A DNA stretch of 64,000 bases, taken from positions 248,001 to 312,000 of the forward strand of contig JABYQN010000002.1 in the NCBI GenBank assembly GCA_022606135.1. Reading direction: 5' to 3'. The stretch comes from Fomes fomentarius. Lineage: Eukaryota > Basidiomycota > Agaricomycetes > Polyporales > Polyporaceae. A program made the translations under genes and the position numbers. This document shows positions 23,001-35,735 of the stretch, piece after piece. The notes below the pieces were generated by a model. The model was not told the origin of the DNA. It was given only the letters and a program-made list of their open reading frames with translations, and ran no database searches. Within the stretch, counting starts at the first letter, position 1. Each line of letters opens with the position of its first letter.

Positions 23001-26000
23001 AGTGAACCTTGGCTGAGAATCCGACCATTGGAGCCCATGTCTACGACAAAGTCTGCGATGGGGCTGACCATCGCGACGTTGTGGGTCTAGACATGGCAGA
23101 ACAGTGAACACTTGTTCAGAGGTTACTCGAATCGGAACGAGAACATACCACGAGGACGATGGTCCTACCTCGGAGCAAATCACCTTTGAGGCACTTGTCG
23201 ACGATCCAGCGCGAGGTATGGACGTCCAGTGCAGCAAGGATCTACAAGTGTTATACACGGTCAACAGTTGCGAACGCCATGACAATGAGCTACGCACGTC
23301 ATCCAGCAGAACAATCTCCGCACTGGAGTAGACCGCACGAGCCAGAGTGATGCGAGCCTAGCGAGGCGGGTCAACGACATCTCACCAAAGAAAGAACAGC
23401 CCGGATGTTTCATACCTTCTGACCTCCGCTGGGTATCGAGAAGATGAGCGATCGTTTGAGTGCACAGCGAGTATTTGATCTCACCTCAACGTGATGCCCT
23501 TCTCTCCGACCTCAGTCTGATCCCCAGCCTCGAACAATTCCAAGTCCCGTTTGAGAGCGCACTGTGTGAGGACTATGCTCCCTATCAGAACTCGGTCCGG
23601 TGACAAGTGCATCCCAAAGCTCACCCTTCTTGTACCGCACTTCGTCGAAGGGTGCACCAAACACAATGTTGTTCTGTGCCAGTAACGATCAGCATGCGTA
23701 CGAAGCTAGGACTTGACTGGCGGGCTCAGCCAAGACAAGACACGTACCCGGATGGTGTCATTCTGGACCCACGACTCCTGCGCAGCGTACGCTACGCCTC
23801 CCGCTCTCGGAAGATTGACGAACGAGTCCGGACCCGCAGGGATATAATGCATCTCACCGAGCAACGCCATCAACAGCGACGTCTTCCCCGCCCCAGTCGG
23901 GCCAACAACGAGGTTGAGCCTGCCGCGCCGGAAGATAATCTCATCGTCTACCTGCAGGAGGAACGTCCGCCGGCGCGTCCCGCCGGGCGTCACGGCTTGA
24001 GTGGCAGAGTCATTGGCCCAAGAGAAGGCCGCGTGCCGGATCCCTAGTGCGTCCTTGTACTCTTCTGGCACAGGCTGTGCGAAGGACTCGCCGGTGTCAG
24101 CGGGCGCTTCAAGTTGCTCGGTGTATTCGTCGATGAGCTCCGTCTGATTTCAGATTCCCGGGCATCGTCAGAGCTCGAGCTTCCGCTGTATGGGCTAATC
24201 AAAGTAGAACGTACGTTGTACAGGAAGTCTTGAATACGCTCCAGGGCAATGTTCGCTGTGTGACAGAATTGTGCGACATTGGTCAGAGCAATGGCTTACT
24301 AGTAGCTGAGGCCAGTACAGACCTTGGACAAGCGGGGGTATAGTGTAGAACACCGCGTTCATATTCAGCCGCAGCATATCTAGAACTGTCACGGTTGCGT
24401 GTGAACAATGAGGGGGGACGATGTCGATGTTCCAGACCGACTCACCCAGCATGGCGGAGAACACCTTCGCGGCTACCAGAAGCGTGAGTACAGCGATCCA
24501 AAGAAAAGGGACAGAACATACCAGTCAAAGTTCCCTTCATAATTACCGTCTGTGCATGTCCAGGATACGTTATAATCATCCTGAAGGTGTAATAGTTCTG
24601 TTTCCTGTACTCACGTAGGTAAAGAACGTAGCCAATGTGACTAGAAGGGGTATTATATAGCTGCATAATCGACACTTGAGTAACCAATTGCTCGCGCTCC
24701 CTAGTGTGACGCGACACTCACTTGCATACGCTGTTGTAAAGTCCGAAAATGCGGTTCTTGCGTACCGCGACCAACTCTGCATTACGCTTCTCGTCCAACT
24801 GGGTCGCGATGCGCGGCTCCCATCCAAACAGCTTTATCATGCGGATGACACCCATCACTAGAAGATACAACGCTCAGTCCAGCGCGGTCATCGAAGTAGC
24901 TGACAAGACGCACTTTCTGATACGAATTGGACGCGTTCGTCCGTCTTGATGATGACGGGTAAGCATTATGCGCAGATCCACAAAATCAGGCAAAAACACA
25001 CCTTTTGCATCTTCTCCCGCTGTGACCCCTGGATGTGCTTCGTGATGTATCCCGGGATCGGGAGCACCACGATCATAGATGCGAGACCGACGAACGCACT
25101 AAAAGCGCTTCAATATCACTGGCCACCTGAGAAGCTTAGAGAATGTATCATCCTCACCTCCATCCCATGATCTGGTACAAGAAGATGATGCACAAAGTGA
25201 TCTGAAATGGTGCCTCGACGGCTGCACACCACAGTTAGCCTCTCCGTTGGCGGACATCCAGAACCGCGAACGCAATACTCACTGCTGTACACGAAGTACA
25301 TGGTGATATTTTCCAAGCTGTTCAAGTCGCTCGACACCAAGTTGTTGATCCTTCCGACGAGGTTCCTCCCTCCTTTCTTCTTCTCCAGTGCCGCCTTCGC
25401 TGATACCGTTGGCAAGCGTGGTGGTGGGGCAGCTTCGGACGGAGCCTTCCCCTTACCCTTCGCGCTTGCCCGATCAGTGGTAGGGTCCACCGCGGTCGCA
25501 GAGCTCGACGTCGCGGTGTGTGCTGTGCCCGAGTGAGTTTCTCCGTCACCGCCTTCAGAGCCTTCCCTATCATGTTCGTCCGCGCCGAGCTGGGACGCGG
25601 TCTCCGGTGTAGCCACGGCGGTGTTCTCGCCGCTCACGGCAGGGTCAGAGTCGGAGGTCTCCGCCTTCATGCGGACACGCAACGCATGTTCGAACACGAG
25701 CTCCGTTATCAGAGCTTGGATGCGCACTGCCGCGCGAGTCTACGGGTGATAGGTAAGTACTGTCATTTGTACGGGAGTCTATGATACACAGGACGCACAG
25801 TCATGAACATGAACCACTGATCGGAGACGGCTTTGAAGACGCGTCCGAAGAAGAGGAGCGCGATCCAGACCCACGGTTTGATGGTCTGACCGTCGTCGTT
25901 CCCTTCGAGATACCTGAGCACATGTCAGTTTACACATGCAAATGATGAGTCGACGAGGCTGCGAACCTGAGGAGGTTGTTGGTGCTGATTGGCGCAGCGA

Positions 26001-27317
26001 AGGCGCCAATAACCTGGGCAAACGTCAATTAGTGAGATGTCGCCCTATTGTATCAGACGGCTCACCGCAGTGACGGACATGGCGGCCAAGTGCAGCAGTT
26101 CCACCCCTTCCCCAGTCTAGTCAGCGTTCTGAATGGCTTTCAAGGTCAAGGTCGAGAAGCGGCGCTCACAGAATACTCGTATCAGCTTGAGTGAGATATG
26201 CCGGCGCGATCTGTTCTGCAGGGGGTCAAGACGCTAGAATGAACTTGGGGTGAGTAATGTGATTCTGCTCATGACCTGGTGCGCTACTCACCGGAAAACG
26301 CTGATGGGCCAGGTTGCGCAGATGATCGTAGTCAGCCAGAGGCGGAAACAGGTTGAAGGGCAGATGAGGCATCTGATAGGCCAGCCATATTACCGGCGAC
26401 AGGAACGTAAAAGAGAGTAGAGAGGCGAATGACGCGGTCTGCTCAGGGTTGGGTTCAAGGACCTCCTGCAGACATCATGAGATGTGTGCGTCGCAATCAG
26501 AATGTGTACACCGTGTACCGACCTTGGGATTCACGGGTGTATACTTTCGTGGCACGAACACCGGGATGATTATACCTGCAATCGACAGAAGCGAGAGCTT
26601 GGCCCATAGGAAAGGTCCTTCATGTGCATCGGCCGGAGGAAGATCAATGGTCGCTAACGGCCATACGTCCCGGTATACATAGGCGCTCCATACGAAGACG
26701 AGGATCCAGGACAGGTGCGTGTAAGCAAGCCCATTCAAAGAAGAGCGACCAAAGAGCGATAGCAATCCCAGTACAGACAGATAGCCCTGCATCATCGTAT
26801 GTAAGCCATGAATGATAACGGCAATGTGACGATAACTTACGTATAGTGCACATTGTACAACTTGAACGATATAGCCACCTGTAGGATGAGTGAACGCGCT
26901 GCTCTGTTCTTGCGCCACGAGCTGTGCGATAGAGAGCCCTAGCAAGGCAAAGACTGCGAGGACTTGTACAACCCGAAAGACGAAGATGGTCACGCCACCC
27001 ACGTCAGCGGCTTTGCGCCTGAAAAACGCGCGTCGTAGAGGCGCGGAAACCGCAGCAGAATCCGAACTGACGTCTGAGGGGTACGCGTCATGTTCATCCG
27101 TGCGTTGGCTGAGGAGAGAGGTGAGCACGAGCAGTGCAGAGGCCACGACAGGATACGCGGGAATGACCCCAGAGTCCAGCCATACGCTGAATAGTATCCA
27201 TGAGATCAGGTATAGAGCTCAGGCATTCGGATGGAGCACTCACCTGTCGCTGAGTGACTGAAGAGTGTCGAAGGTCGGACGAAGCAGGACTTGGTACTGA
27301 CTGGACCAATTGTCCAT
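20044..27317 (-). CDS. Complete ABCC (MRP-type) ABC transporter
   Basis: Full-length ABC exporter of the ABCC class (YOR1/YCF1/MRP group). Start ATG 27317-27315 ([20 protein letters not shown]). The N-terminal membrane region includes [15 protein letters not shown] and [20 protein letters not shown], followed by the linker [20 protein letters not shown] Ser/Thr/Ala-rich disordered insert lies near 25400-25700. NBD1: GPTGAGKTS, signature SGGQ, LLLDDV. The second membrane domain starts [22 protein letters not shown]2: [25 protein letters not shown], and H-loop VAHRLQTI. It ends NVSS with TGA 20046-20044. About 30 short exons, including a 7-nt one at 21407-21413. No lesion found. Tail-to-tail with the paralogue at 1-5382. 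The substrate is unknown; the class exports glutathione or other conjugates and drugs. Confidence 0.92.
21407..21413 (-). other. 7-nt microexon in the complete ABC gene
   Basis: GAAACAG lies between acceptor TTGGCAG and the GC donor GCAAGT. It supplies the end of the Gly codon, the Asn and two bases of Ser in VAGNSVERI, the conserved junction before NBD2. The same structure exists in the paralogue at 4013-4019. Confidence 0.85.
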
Positions 27318-29599
27318 AGTGAGCGGGCTGCCAAGTCGAAGCCGAGGAATTTGGGTGAAGATGATGTTGTTCTAGATACAAGAGTCCCCCGGGCCGCAGT
27401 GGGCAGCGAGGGAACTTGGCAACAATTCGAAGCTTACTTATATAAGTATCAGTGAGTAAGTGACTCGCTCAGGCCGCGCGGGAACGAGTGGGTCAACCCA
27501 GCGAGTGACTGGGTTGACACTTTCCGGATAACCCGGAGATCATATTGACCTGATCTAGGGGGTTGATGTTGCCGACCAGGCCCTACTTAATCTGATGAGG
27601 TTAGATCAGCGAGTGCTGTATTTTGGTCTTGATCCATCACCGGGCGTTATTGCGTATGGCATCGGGAGAAGATCGTCGCACATACATATTACATGTGGTC
27701 CCTGGGCCCTGGGAAAGACTGGGGTACTTACGAGGAGTAAGTATACGTAGCGACTCAAGAAAGTATCTTCATACTGAGTGCGATAGCGGGAACCGTTCAA
27801 CCAATGGAATTGAAGGGTACTTATGCTGCCGGTGGCGGAGCGCCTTTCCAAATTCCATAGACCCCGGGCCCTTGATGGGCTGCCGTTCCCAATCGGAGAT
27901 ACTATCACTGCACCAGTAATGCAGAATCTGCACTCTCACTTGACTAACTCCTTTGTCCCTTCGCTTTTTGGCTTCGGACCTTTGAGAATTGATTCAAAGT
28001 CGTCTCGTGACCCTACTCCTTTTTTTTCAATACGAAAGGATGGGATACTGGGGATATGAAGCGTGAAGAGTGAATCGATACAGTAATGCAAAACTCGGGG
28101 AAACATGGTAACGCCAATGTCACGGACGGCATGCTTCGGCAGGTAGGCCCGTCTGTACTCCGACGAGGCAAAGAGGACAAATCTCACGATCTGCACCTAA
28201 AATATTTAAACTCCGAAGTTACCCGGTGGCTGAATGTCACGCATTTGCACCCAACTCATTGCACACCAAGAGAACAACAACGCATCGTCTCGGAAAATTA
28301 CACCAACATTGATTGCAGTATTATATACATATGTACAAATTTCTGTGACAGTTCGTCAAGGATTGCAGTGAGCCGATGCGAATGAATTCTCACTAGAGCG
28401 AGACTGCGAGACTGTTACTTACATATCTCTTCGACTACTGAGCGAATCTTCTTCGTTGTTTCGCACGTAGACAGTATAGTATATGTACTATACATTACAA
28501 AGGTGTCTGGGTCCGTGCGAGGTACACAGGGATGTGGAGGGGGCGTTTTGCACTTCTGTCACGGCATTTGCCGTTTTGCATTACTGGTGCCATGATAGTA
28601 TGGGGGCTAACGAAATATTGAAGACTGAAACATCAGGGCGGCTGCTGTCCACGTTGATAACATTCGAAGTGCACAGACGCAGAGAACATCGACATACGGG
28701 CGTTAGAAGATAGGTGGCTCACACGGCTCCATAGCCTCAGTGTCGCTATGGACGATAACCAGTCAATTTAATGTGCAAAATCCATGAAGGTTCTGTCTTT
28801 CTCCGAGTCGCGACACGCACGAATGTTACTTGCGTACCTCAAACTGTGGCTGCAGTGCCGGCCTCTCGGAGATAAGTATTCTCTACCTATTCCTCAGCGC
28901 TACATAGCCAAGCTCATCCTCAACTTCATCGTACTTGGCTCCCCTCGAACTTGACAGGTTCGACTCGGAGGGTTCCCTCTCCCCCAAGTCTTCACTCTTT
29001 CCAGAGTTCAAGATGTTCTTATTGGAGACATAGGCTACAACGCTTTGCAGTTGACTGGTATGGTTGACAAGGAGATCAAGAAGGCAATCAACCACTGGCA
29101 GGTACTAGTAAATCTTATGCAGTTGTCGATACTCGGCTTTGAGACGGATGTTAACGTTTGCAGGGCCCTGCTGCCAGCAGTGCATCTACTACCTCCAAGG
29201 TAAGAAGGTGAGGAGCACTTTCATATACGTTATCACTGATGACAGCATATCAGGCGTCGTAAGTACTGTACCTTAAGTTCAGCGACTACATGAAGATGAC
29301 TTCGAGCGACCGACGGTCTCTCGCCTCCCGTTGCACCACGCACCCGTGTAGATGTTCCAATCTACGTTCAACGGCGCATACCCTTAGCCATATGCTCTAG
29401 AGCCATCGTATCCAGCTCAAACGCCTCCGATGACCTCACGCGCTCCATAGCAGCACAACAATCGACCCCGGTGCAAGTGACATACACCGAACAATACACA
29501 GCACATACTCACACAAACCACGAGGTAGTCCAACACTGTCATACATACCAGTCCGCCAGAACGGCTCGGAAAAAAAATGCGTCCATCCACACATCGCAC
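27318..29599. other. 2.3 kb region without a supported gene
   Basis: Contains the ABC gene promoter. Around 28990-29210 (+) a stretch reads QDVLIGDIGYNALQLTGMVD then EIKKAINHWQ, followed by a possible intron and GPAASSASTTSK with a donor-like GTAAGA. This looks like one or two exons, but I could not find a start or an ending. Elsewhere nothing coding was recognised. Confidence 0.4.
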
Positions 29600-30720
29600 C
29601 TATAACCTAATCTCGATCTCCGGCATCCACTCAAAAACACCGAATGCCAGATGTCTCCGACGCAGGGCGACGATGTAAACCTTGTCCAGCGGCACCGTCC
29701 CAGGGCCGAGCCAGTCTGGGTCATACTCATCCTCCTCCTCCGCCCGCGCTGCCTTCTAGAGACACAAACACAACGTGCGCAATCATAGTGAGTGAGGGGA
29801 CAGGATAGCAAGGGTCCCGGACCGACAAGAGCACCTACCTCGCACGCCCACCACGCCAAAAAGTGATCGATGACGAACTGAGCGAGCCGCCCGAACGTGA
29901 AACAGGCCTCGTCCGTCTTCGGTATGGGACACCGCTCCATGTACCTGAACGAACCCGCCCACTGTAGCCAACGGCAATTTCAGTCCGAGTCAACACCCAC
30001 ACCCTCGACAGCACGAAACAGACATACCTCTTTTCCGACATCGGCCATCCGCACCGTGGGGCCCATGGTGTGAGAACACAGACAGGTGTCCGCCCAGTCC
30101 ATCTTCTCCCTAATGGACGCAAGGCCCACTCTGGGCTCAGCGCCGTTGAACGTCGTGTCGAGGTGCGCGAGGCACACTCCGCGCGATCCGTTGGACGCGA
30201 CACGTAAGAAGTAGTGGCAGTCCACCTTGGCATGGAGCGGAATGGGGATCGTCTGTGGCCAGCATGGTGGTCTGGATGCGCGAGGCGAGAAGATTGCTGG
30301 GCGGAGGGAGTACGCGGCGGTAGTACTAGGGGCAAGACCAGGAGCGGAGGGCGGTGCGCGGACTGGTGCCGGAGTTGACACGAGAGTCTGCAGGGGCGAA
30401 AGGGATGCAATTGGTGCGAGCACTGATCCTGGACCTGCCGCGGGCCAGGGAAAGGATTGTGGTTTGGCCTGTTCCGGTCCGGGTGAGGTGGGCGCCTGTA
30501 TGAGGATGAGAGGGGGCAAGGAGGCTTGTTCGGGTTGCGAACTATCTTCGGGGTCGAAGACAGACGAGATCGGTAGCGGTAGGGTACCGTAGTTCGTAGA
30601 TGTCTCCATCCCAGACGAACTTGGCGACGACCTTGTTCGTGTATGCGGTTTGTCTGTGCCGAACTGCAGGCCCAGCGCGTCGCAGGCAGATTGAGATTTG
30701 GCTGGGTAATACGACATCAT
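29600..30720 (-). CDS. Uncharacterised proline-rich protein
   Basis: Three exons. Start at ATG 30720-30718 (MMSYYPAKSQSACDALGLQF). Residues 30-150 are Pro/Ser/Ala-rich and look disordered. A folded part then begins VDCHYFLRVASNGSRGVCLA and runs through DWADTCLCSHTMG to GKE. A 65-nt intron leads to WAGSFRYMERCPIPKTDEAC, then FVIDHFLAWWACE; after a second intron the last exon reads DYDPDWLGPG-like acidic sequence and VYIVALRRRHLAFGVFEWMP, with TAG 29602-29600. Frames and splice sites agree throughout. I do not recognise the family. The compact Cys/Trp-rich C-terminal half suggests a structured domain. Confidence 0.7.
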
Positions 30721-31593
30721 GAAAGAGGAGAGATTTTGGAAGTAGAGAATTGCAGGAGTGCAATGGGTAGTAGTGCAGCGGTCAGAGGGTGTGGCTTTTT
30801 GGTATGGACGGAGTTTGAAAGGAAAGCGTGCGTGAGTGGGCAGCCCTTTGACTTTGTGGTTGGTGGTCAGCAGTGGCTCATCCTGTATGGCTGACGTGCA
30901 CTCGAGACCAGCACCGTATCGCGAGTTTGGTAAGCTTCACCGACAGGGATTCAAAGCTCTAGCACTGTCGACTGATCAACGACAACTTCACACATTCGTC
31001 CACACCACCGTACCGGTTGAGCCGATTCTTATGTCGTACACGGCAGCAGACTTTGAACAAATAGATGTAGATAGGCTGCGTTGTACTTGAGCATGATAAT
31101 GCATCTCGTCATATGATGACTCACCATAAGCGCGAACGTTTCGACAGTCGTATACTAGAGACATGTCCGCACCCGAAGGCCTACTAGGTATACCACACAG
31201 AGCCGAAGAACACAGACGAATTTCTGGAGACGTCATCACATGTATACGGTACGAGAAGAATGGGGTATCAAGGACCGTTCATATTACAACATAAAGCAAG
31301 ATAGCAAGAAGACTGAATGTCAAAGCACCACATAGTCTCTGTCCGGATGGCCTAGTACTCGCTCGAAGGCGGGGAGGACATTAGTTCATGCTGGTTGTAC
31401 TCGTCTTCCTCTCCGCATTCGTCTGTACACAACACGAATACAGGTATGGAGCTCAGCCTTTCTGCGAGAGCACAAAACAATGACAGGGTGTCGTACTCAC
31501 CTCCTTCGTCGACACACTGGTCAAGTCTTTTGCAGTAAAGGGTGAACGAGTAGTCGAACATTGGCCACGCAGGCCTCTGAGATTGTACCATGA
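30721..31593. other. Intergenic, 870 bases
   Basis: Promoter side of the proline-rich gene and 3' side of a BTB gene. A minus-strand open frame at 31352-31636 overlaps the BTB 3' end and could hold an alternative last exon, but nothing confirms this. No repeat or RNA gene seen. Confidence 0.4.
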
Positions 31594-32763
31594 TCAGACC
31601 CTCTTCCCACGAGACCGACGATTCCTTACGTCGCATGGGAGTAGGTAGTTCGTTTTAGTCGAAGGTACTAGCGCCCGACTTGAGTAATCATCGTCCTCGT
31701 ACTCGTTACGGTTCGTTCCCATACTCAAGTCGATCTGTGCCCCATCCAAGCTATCAGCGCGCCGTGCTCCATCCTTACACAGCCCACAAAGTGTCGGAGT
31801 TGCACTCACCCCGGCTATAGCCTCCCCAATCGCATCCTGCAAGATCTCACTAAACTCCTGCAGGTCCCAGACCACCCTCCCCGCACACTTCGAGCACCCC
31901 GCCGCCTTCTCCACCGCCTGCCTCAGCAGGTCCCTATCGCGTGCCACGGCCGGGTCGAGGCTGTCGCCCAGCGCAGTCCCCACGGCGTTCATGTACTCGA
32001 TCCAGTACACCGGCACCTCGACGCACTCGTGCAGCCTCTTATGCCACTTGAGCGTCCGCCTCGGGAGCTTCGCGCACTCCCAGCCACACTCCGAGAGGAA
32101 GCAGAAGCGCTGCCACTGCAGCTGGATCCACCACGGGACAGTGGCGTTTTCGATGCGCGCCACCCGCCTTGCGGCCGCGACGCACCTCTGGCGATAGTTC
32201 AGGAGACGGACGAGCGCAGCGCCAGGGAGCATGCGTTTCTCCGTGAGGTGAGCGGGCCGTGGGGGTGGATGGCGCAGAGTGTGGCGTGCGGCGATGCGCG
32301 CGACGTCGTCCATGGCCGCGAAGCTTGCGAGCGTGTACACCTGCAGCGGGTCGGACTCGAGGAACTCGGGGCGGAGAAGGTGGGTGCGCATGCGCGACGT
32401 GACGGTGGAAGAGTCGTACTTGTGCGAGAGCTCGAGCACGGTGGCGACGTCGTCCAGGGCGAGAAGGGGCTCGGGGACTGGGTAGACGAAGCGGAGGAAC
32501 ATGTCGAGGAATTCACTCGGCTCTGAGAGCTCGACGATACGTCGCTTGTGGTGGCGGCGCGATGCGGAGGGCGGAGGGGGAGGGTTGGGCGCCAGAGAGA
32601 TGAAGGCGGCGAGGACGGGAGAGGCAAGTTTGATGATGTGCTTGTGCACCTTGAAGTCGACATTGTCGCTGGAGCGAAGGACGACGTTGGCGTCCTTGCT
32701 GTCGAACGGCGGTGCAGCTCGCAGTACAGACGAGCTCGAGAAGGAGGTGCAGAGTACCGCCAT
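31594..32763 (-). CDS. BTB/POZ domain protein, paralogue 1
   Basis: Member of the lineage-expanded agaricomycete BTB family, small proteins with an N-terminal BTB/POZ fold and no C-terminal partner domain. Start ATG 32763-32761 (MAVLCTSFSSSSVLRAAPPF), then the BTB hallmark DANVVLRSSDNVDFKVHKHI, LASPVLAAFISLAP, FLDMFLRFVYPV, VLELSHKYD, and the helical tail shared by all four copies (DPLQVYTLASFAAMDDVARI, LLNYRQRC, EYMNAVGTAL, CSKCAGRV). A short intron after EAIAG (GTGAGT to CACAG) joins IDLSMGTNRNEYEDDD and an unusually long tail rich in Lys/Arg, ending RRSRGKRV. BTB domains dimerise or recruit cullin-3; here the partner is unknown. An upstream open frame to 33120 is unlikely to be translated. 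Confidence 0.82.
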   Translation of the reverse strand: MAVLCTSFSSSSVLRAAPPFDSKDANVVLRSSDNVDFKVHKHIIKLASPVLAAFISLAPNPPPPPSASRRHHKRRIVELSEPSEFLDMFLRFVYPVPEPLLALDDVATVLELSHKYDSSTVTSRMRTHLLRPEFLESDPLQVYTLASFAAMDDVARIAARHTLRHPPPRPAHLTEKRMLPGAALVRLLNYRQRCVAAARRVARIENATVPWWIQLQWQRFCFLSECGWECAKLPRRTLKWHKRLHECVEVPVYWIEYMNAVGTALGDSLDPAVARDRDLLRQAVEKAAGCSKCAGRVVWDLQEFSEILQDAIGEAIAGVSATPTLCGLCKDGARRADSLDGAQIDLSMGTNRNEYEDDDYSSRALVPSTKTNYLLPCDVRNRRSRGKRV

Positions 32764-34751
32764 TGGGAGGTACAGCGCGAACGCGAGAGCTATGTACGCA
32801 GTCTCTCGGTCGTTATGTACCCCAGCAGGACGCTGTAGTAACTGGGTCCGTAAGGGGCAATGCGGCCATCTGACTGGTATTCTTACCTTCTTTGTGCCCA
32901 GGACGGATAGCTGGGATCTGCCTACCAAGGCTGACGATAGGGGTAGTTGTGAGCGGGCTGGACCGACCACCACGTGTGCAAAACTACTGCCAAACCCTGA
33001 GCTTCTTCGCGATGACGCACACGAAGGCCACCCGGCGCTGTGCTTTGTGGGCGATATCTGTACGCCATCTTGCAAGTGATCAGTGCGATTCTGCGAGGTA
33101 AGAGGGATGTTACAACGCACTCACCTCACCAACGCAGTCGCCAGTCAGTACGCCGCCGCCGCATTGCAGACCGTTTGACGCAGTTGCCAAATGAAAGGAG
33201 AACGTTTTTCGAGCTAAATGCAAAACCTAATCCATGAGTTGAGGTAATAGGAAGACAGAGTATCCCGTTCAATCGCATTCGACCAGTCCAGAGCAGGGCT
33301 GCCCAACATGGGACAGCCACGCGGTCTGGAAGGGTGATAACGGCCCCTCATGATTATTCTCAATACACACAAGGAGCACGAGGGAGGCCACAATCAGTGC
33401 GGACAGCATTCTCTGCCTGAGGTGCGCGCGCAGATCGCGAGGGATCAGCGACGCGGGTTCCTCGGCGCGAGCGCTGCCTCTTCTCGCGTACGTAAATACT
33501 CCCTCTGAAGATGAATAGAGGATAGAGACGGATTTACGAGTGATACAACGTGCCGGCGACGTCGCGGTAGGGAAAACGGCCGACTGAGCGGTCTTTGGCG
33601 TGTTGATCTGCGCCTTGGCGTTGAGGCTCGAGGCACGAATCTGGTCCATTCGAGTGTTGGGATGTCGTCATTAGAGTCCCTGGCCGTCGATATAAGAGGT
33701 GGTCGCCGCCCTGCGTCAAGTGAAGATAAATACACTCAGACTGAACAGTGACGGTGTGCCATACTTATTTCTTCTAGTAATAGTAGCCTACCTGACAGCG
33801 GGCAAGTCGCGGGGTCTCAAACCATGGCAATACAAGCAAAGGCGTATCGGTAAGGGTCGAACCCTTTGATGAATAGACTCGCAGACGGATATGCATCTGG
33901 GGAAGTGCATATTAGTGCCATCACCCGGTGGCGGATAGCCAAACACACCAGATCGCAAGGACGACATCAGCGAACTTGGTGTATCGTAGGGCTCCAAGCT
34001 GCGTAAGTTACCATAGCCACAGCAGTGGTGTTGTGGTGAGAGAAGAACTCATGCATGCACAACATGATCATCCTTCAAGATTCTCGGGTGTCGCTGTCGT
34101 GGGTCAATAGCAGCCCCGCGCTAGTGGAGATTTTTCAAGCATAGATCTGACCACCCTGATGGTGAAAGAAATTTAATACTGGGTAGCCACGGGGAACGAT
34201 AGGGAGAATGACTTACACCATCCTCACAGAAGACTGCTCTTTTCAGTTCGATTTAATCATCCCTCTTTTTCGACCATATTAGATCTCATGATTCCTGCAT
34301 CGTTTCATATCTTGCCAGGTATAGCTCCTCGTCGGATGATGTGGCTGTGTTATCATTGAGCGGTCCCCAGTCAATATCTTATGTGGGAGGAAAAGCGTAG
34401 ACGTACCTTGTCTTGTTAACGGTCGCGGCCTTGGTCGTGCTTGAGTCTCAGCACCTTCTCGCGGACCATGACTATTGAGTTAAGATGGTGTTTTACCAGA
34501 TAGTATCAGAGATATAAATCCAGCCAAACGAGTCTAGTCATTTGGGAAATGCTTCGCGCCGAAGACGATGGCCTCAAGGCTCAAGCGACGACGAGGCGGG
34601 TTCAAGTTCAGTGAGCGCCCATTACTTCGCGGAACGGGCGCCCGGAGTTGACCGAATGACGCGTCCCGACGCGTGTCGTGGTACTTCGCGTTTCTCATAC
34701 TCGCATCTACATCCTCCTCTTTCTCCTCCATCTCTCGACCCGCACCACACC
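32764..34751. other. 2 kb intergenic between divergent BTB 1 and the proteasome gene
   Basis: Contains both promoters. A minus-strand open frame near 33300-33650 includes a hydrophobic segment (MLSALIVASLVLLVC) but lacks supporting splice or family evidence. Nothing else recognised. Confidence 0.4.
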
Positions 34752-35458
34752 ATGGATATCTCATTTGCTTTGACGGGCAAGGGCTATGTTATTGTTGCAT
34801 CCGACACGACTGCGGCGAGGTCCATCATAAAGATGAAGGTCGACGAGGACAAGATCAAGGTCCTCAGCCCGCACCTCCTCATGGCGTACTCGGGCGAGCC
34901 AGGTACGTCCAAACCTCCTTCGAAGAGATATATGGCCCCTGCTGAGACTCTCATGGCGTAGGCGACACCGTGCAATTTGCCGAATACATCGAGCGGAACA
35001 TCCGTCTCTACCAGATCCGGAACACACACGCTCTCCGCCCTCCATCCGCCGCCTCGTGGATCCGTCGCACGCTCGCCGACTCTCTGCGCTCACGCCGCCC
35101 ATACGCAGTCAACCTGCTTATCGGTGGATACGATACGAGCACGCACACACCTCACCTCTACTGGGTAGATTATCTCGGCACCATGTCGGAGGTACCATTC
35201 GCCGCGCACGGCTACGGCGCATACTTCGGGCTCAGTTTGCTGGACCGGTACGCATCCGTAATTGACCACTGTCTCGTTACGTATCTCAACGTGCTCCCAA
35301 CTCGTTCCAGATACCATGACCCGGAGGCGCCGCTGGAGGAGGGCCTCGCGACACTGCGTAGATGTCTGGACGAGGTCGCAAAGCGAGTAGTCGTAACGCC
35401 AGAGAAGTACAAGGTCAAGGTAGTGGACAAGGATGGAGTACGGGAAGTTGAAATCTAA
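34752..35458 (+). CDS. PRE1: 20S proteasome subunit beta-4
   Basis: Non-catalytic beta-type subunit of the 20S proteasome core (yeast Pre1, human PSMB2). Start ATG 34752, MDISFALTGKGYVIVASDTT, the usual unprocessed N-terminus with Phe rather than the catalytic Thr. Intron 1 follows SGEPG and intron 2 follows LSLLDR. Other landmarks: DTVQFAEYIERNIRLYQIRN, NLLIGGYD, LYWVDYLG, VPFAAHGYGAYFGLSLLDR, then YHDPEAPLEEGLATLRRCLD. It ends DGVREVEI with TAA 35456-35458. About 200 residues, the normal length. Surrounded by fast-evolving BTB and lectin genes but itself conserved. Confidence 0.95.
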
Positions 35459-35735
35459 AGATTGATCGTCTATCGTTCCTACTTGTACGTCTCGCCTTCT
35501 TCTCGATCTCCATCGCGTCCACCCCAGATTCACCCTCAATGTTCCCAGCGCTGTGTAGTGTATCACTATATTGGGCAAGTCGTATCATGCTCATGAGATG
35601 TATGTTCATCGCTGCCATGAGAGTGTGAAGTCCAGCAACATGTTGAGCACAAGAGCAATTGCTTCGAGATGACAAGTGACAATACACACGCTACTATCAA
35701 CACAGTGACCCTAGGCCTATCCACCTATGTCCTAC

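Noticed and set aside
28905..28985. tRNA-like pair of boxes (TAGCCAAGCT and GGTTCGACTC)
   Set aside because: Spacing is possible, but the flanking bases do not form an acceptor stem and no anticodon arm can be drawn.
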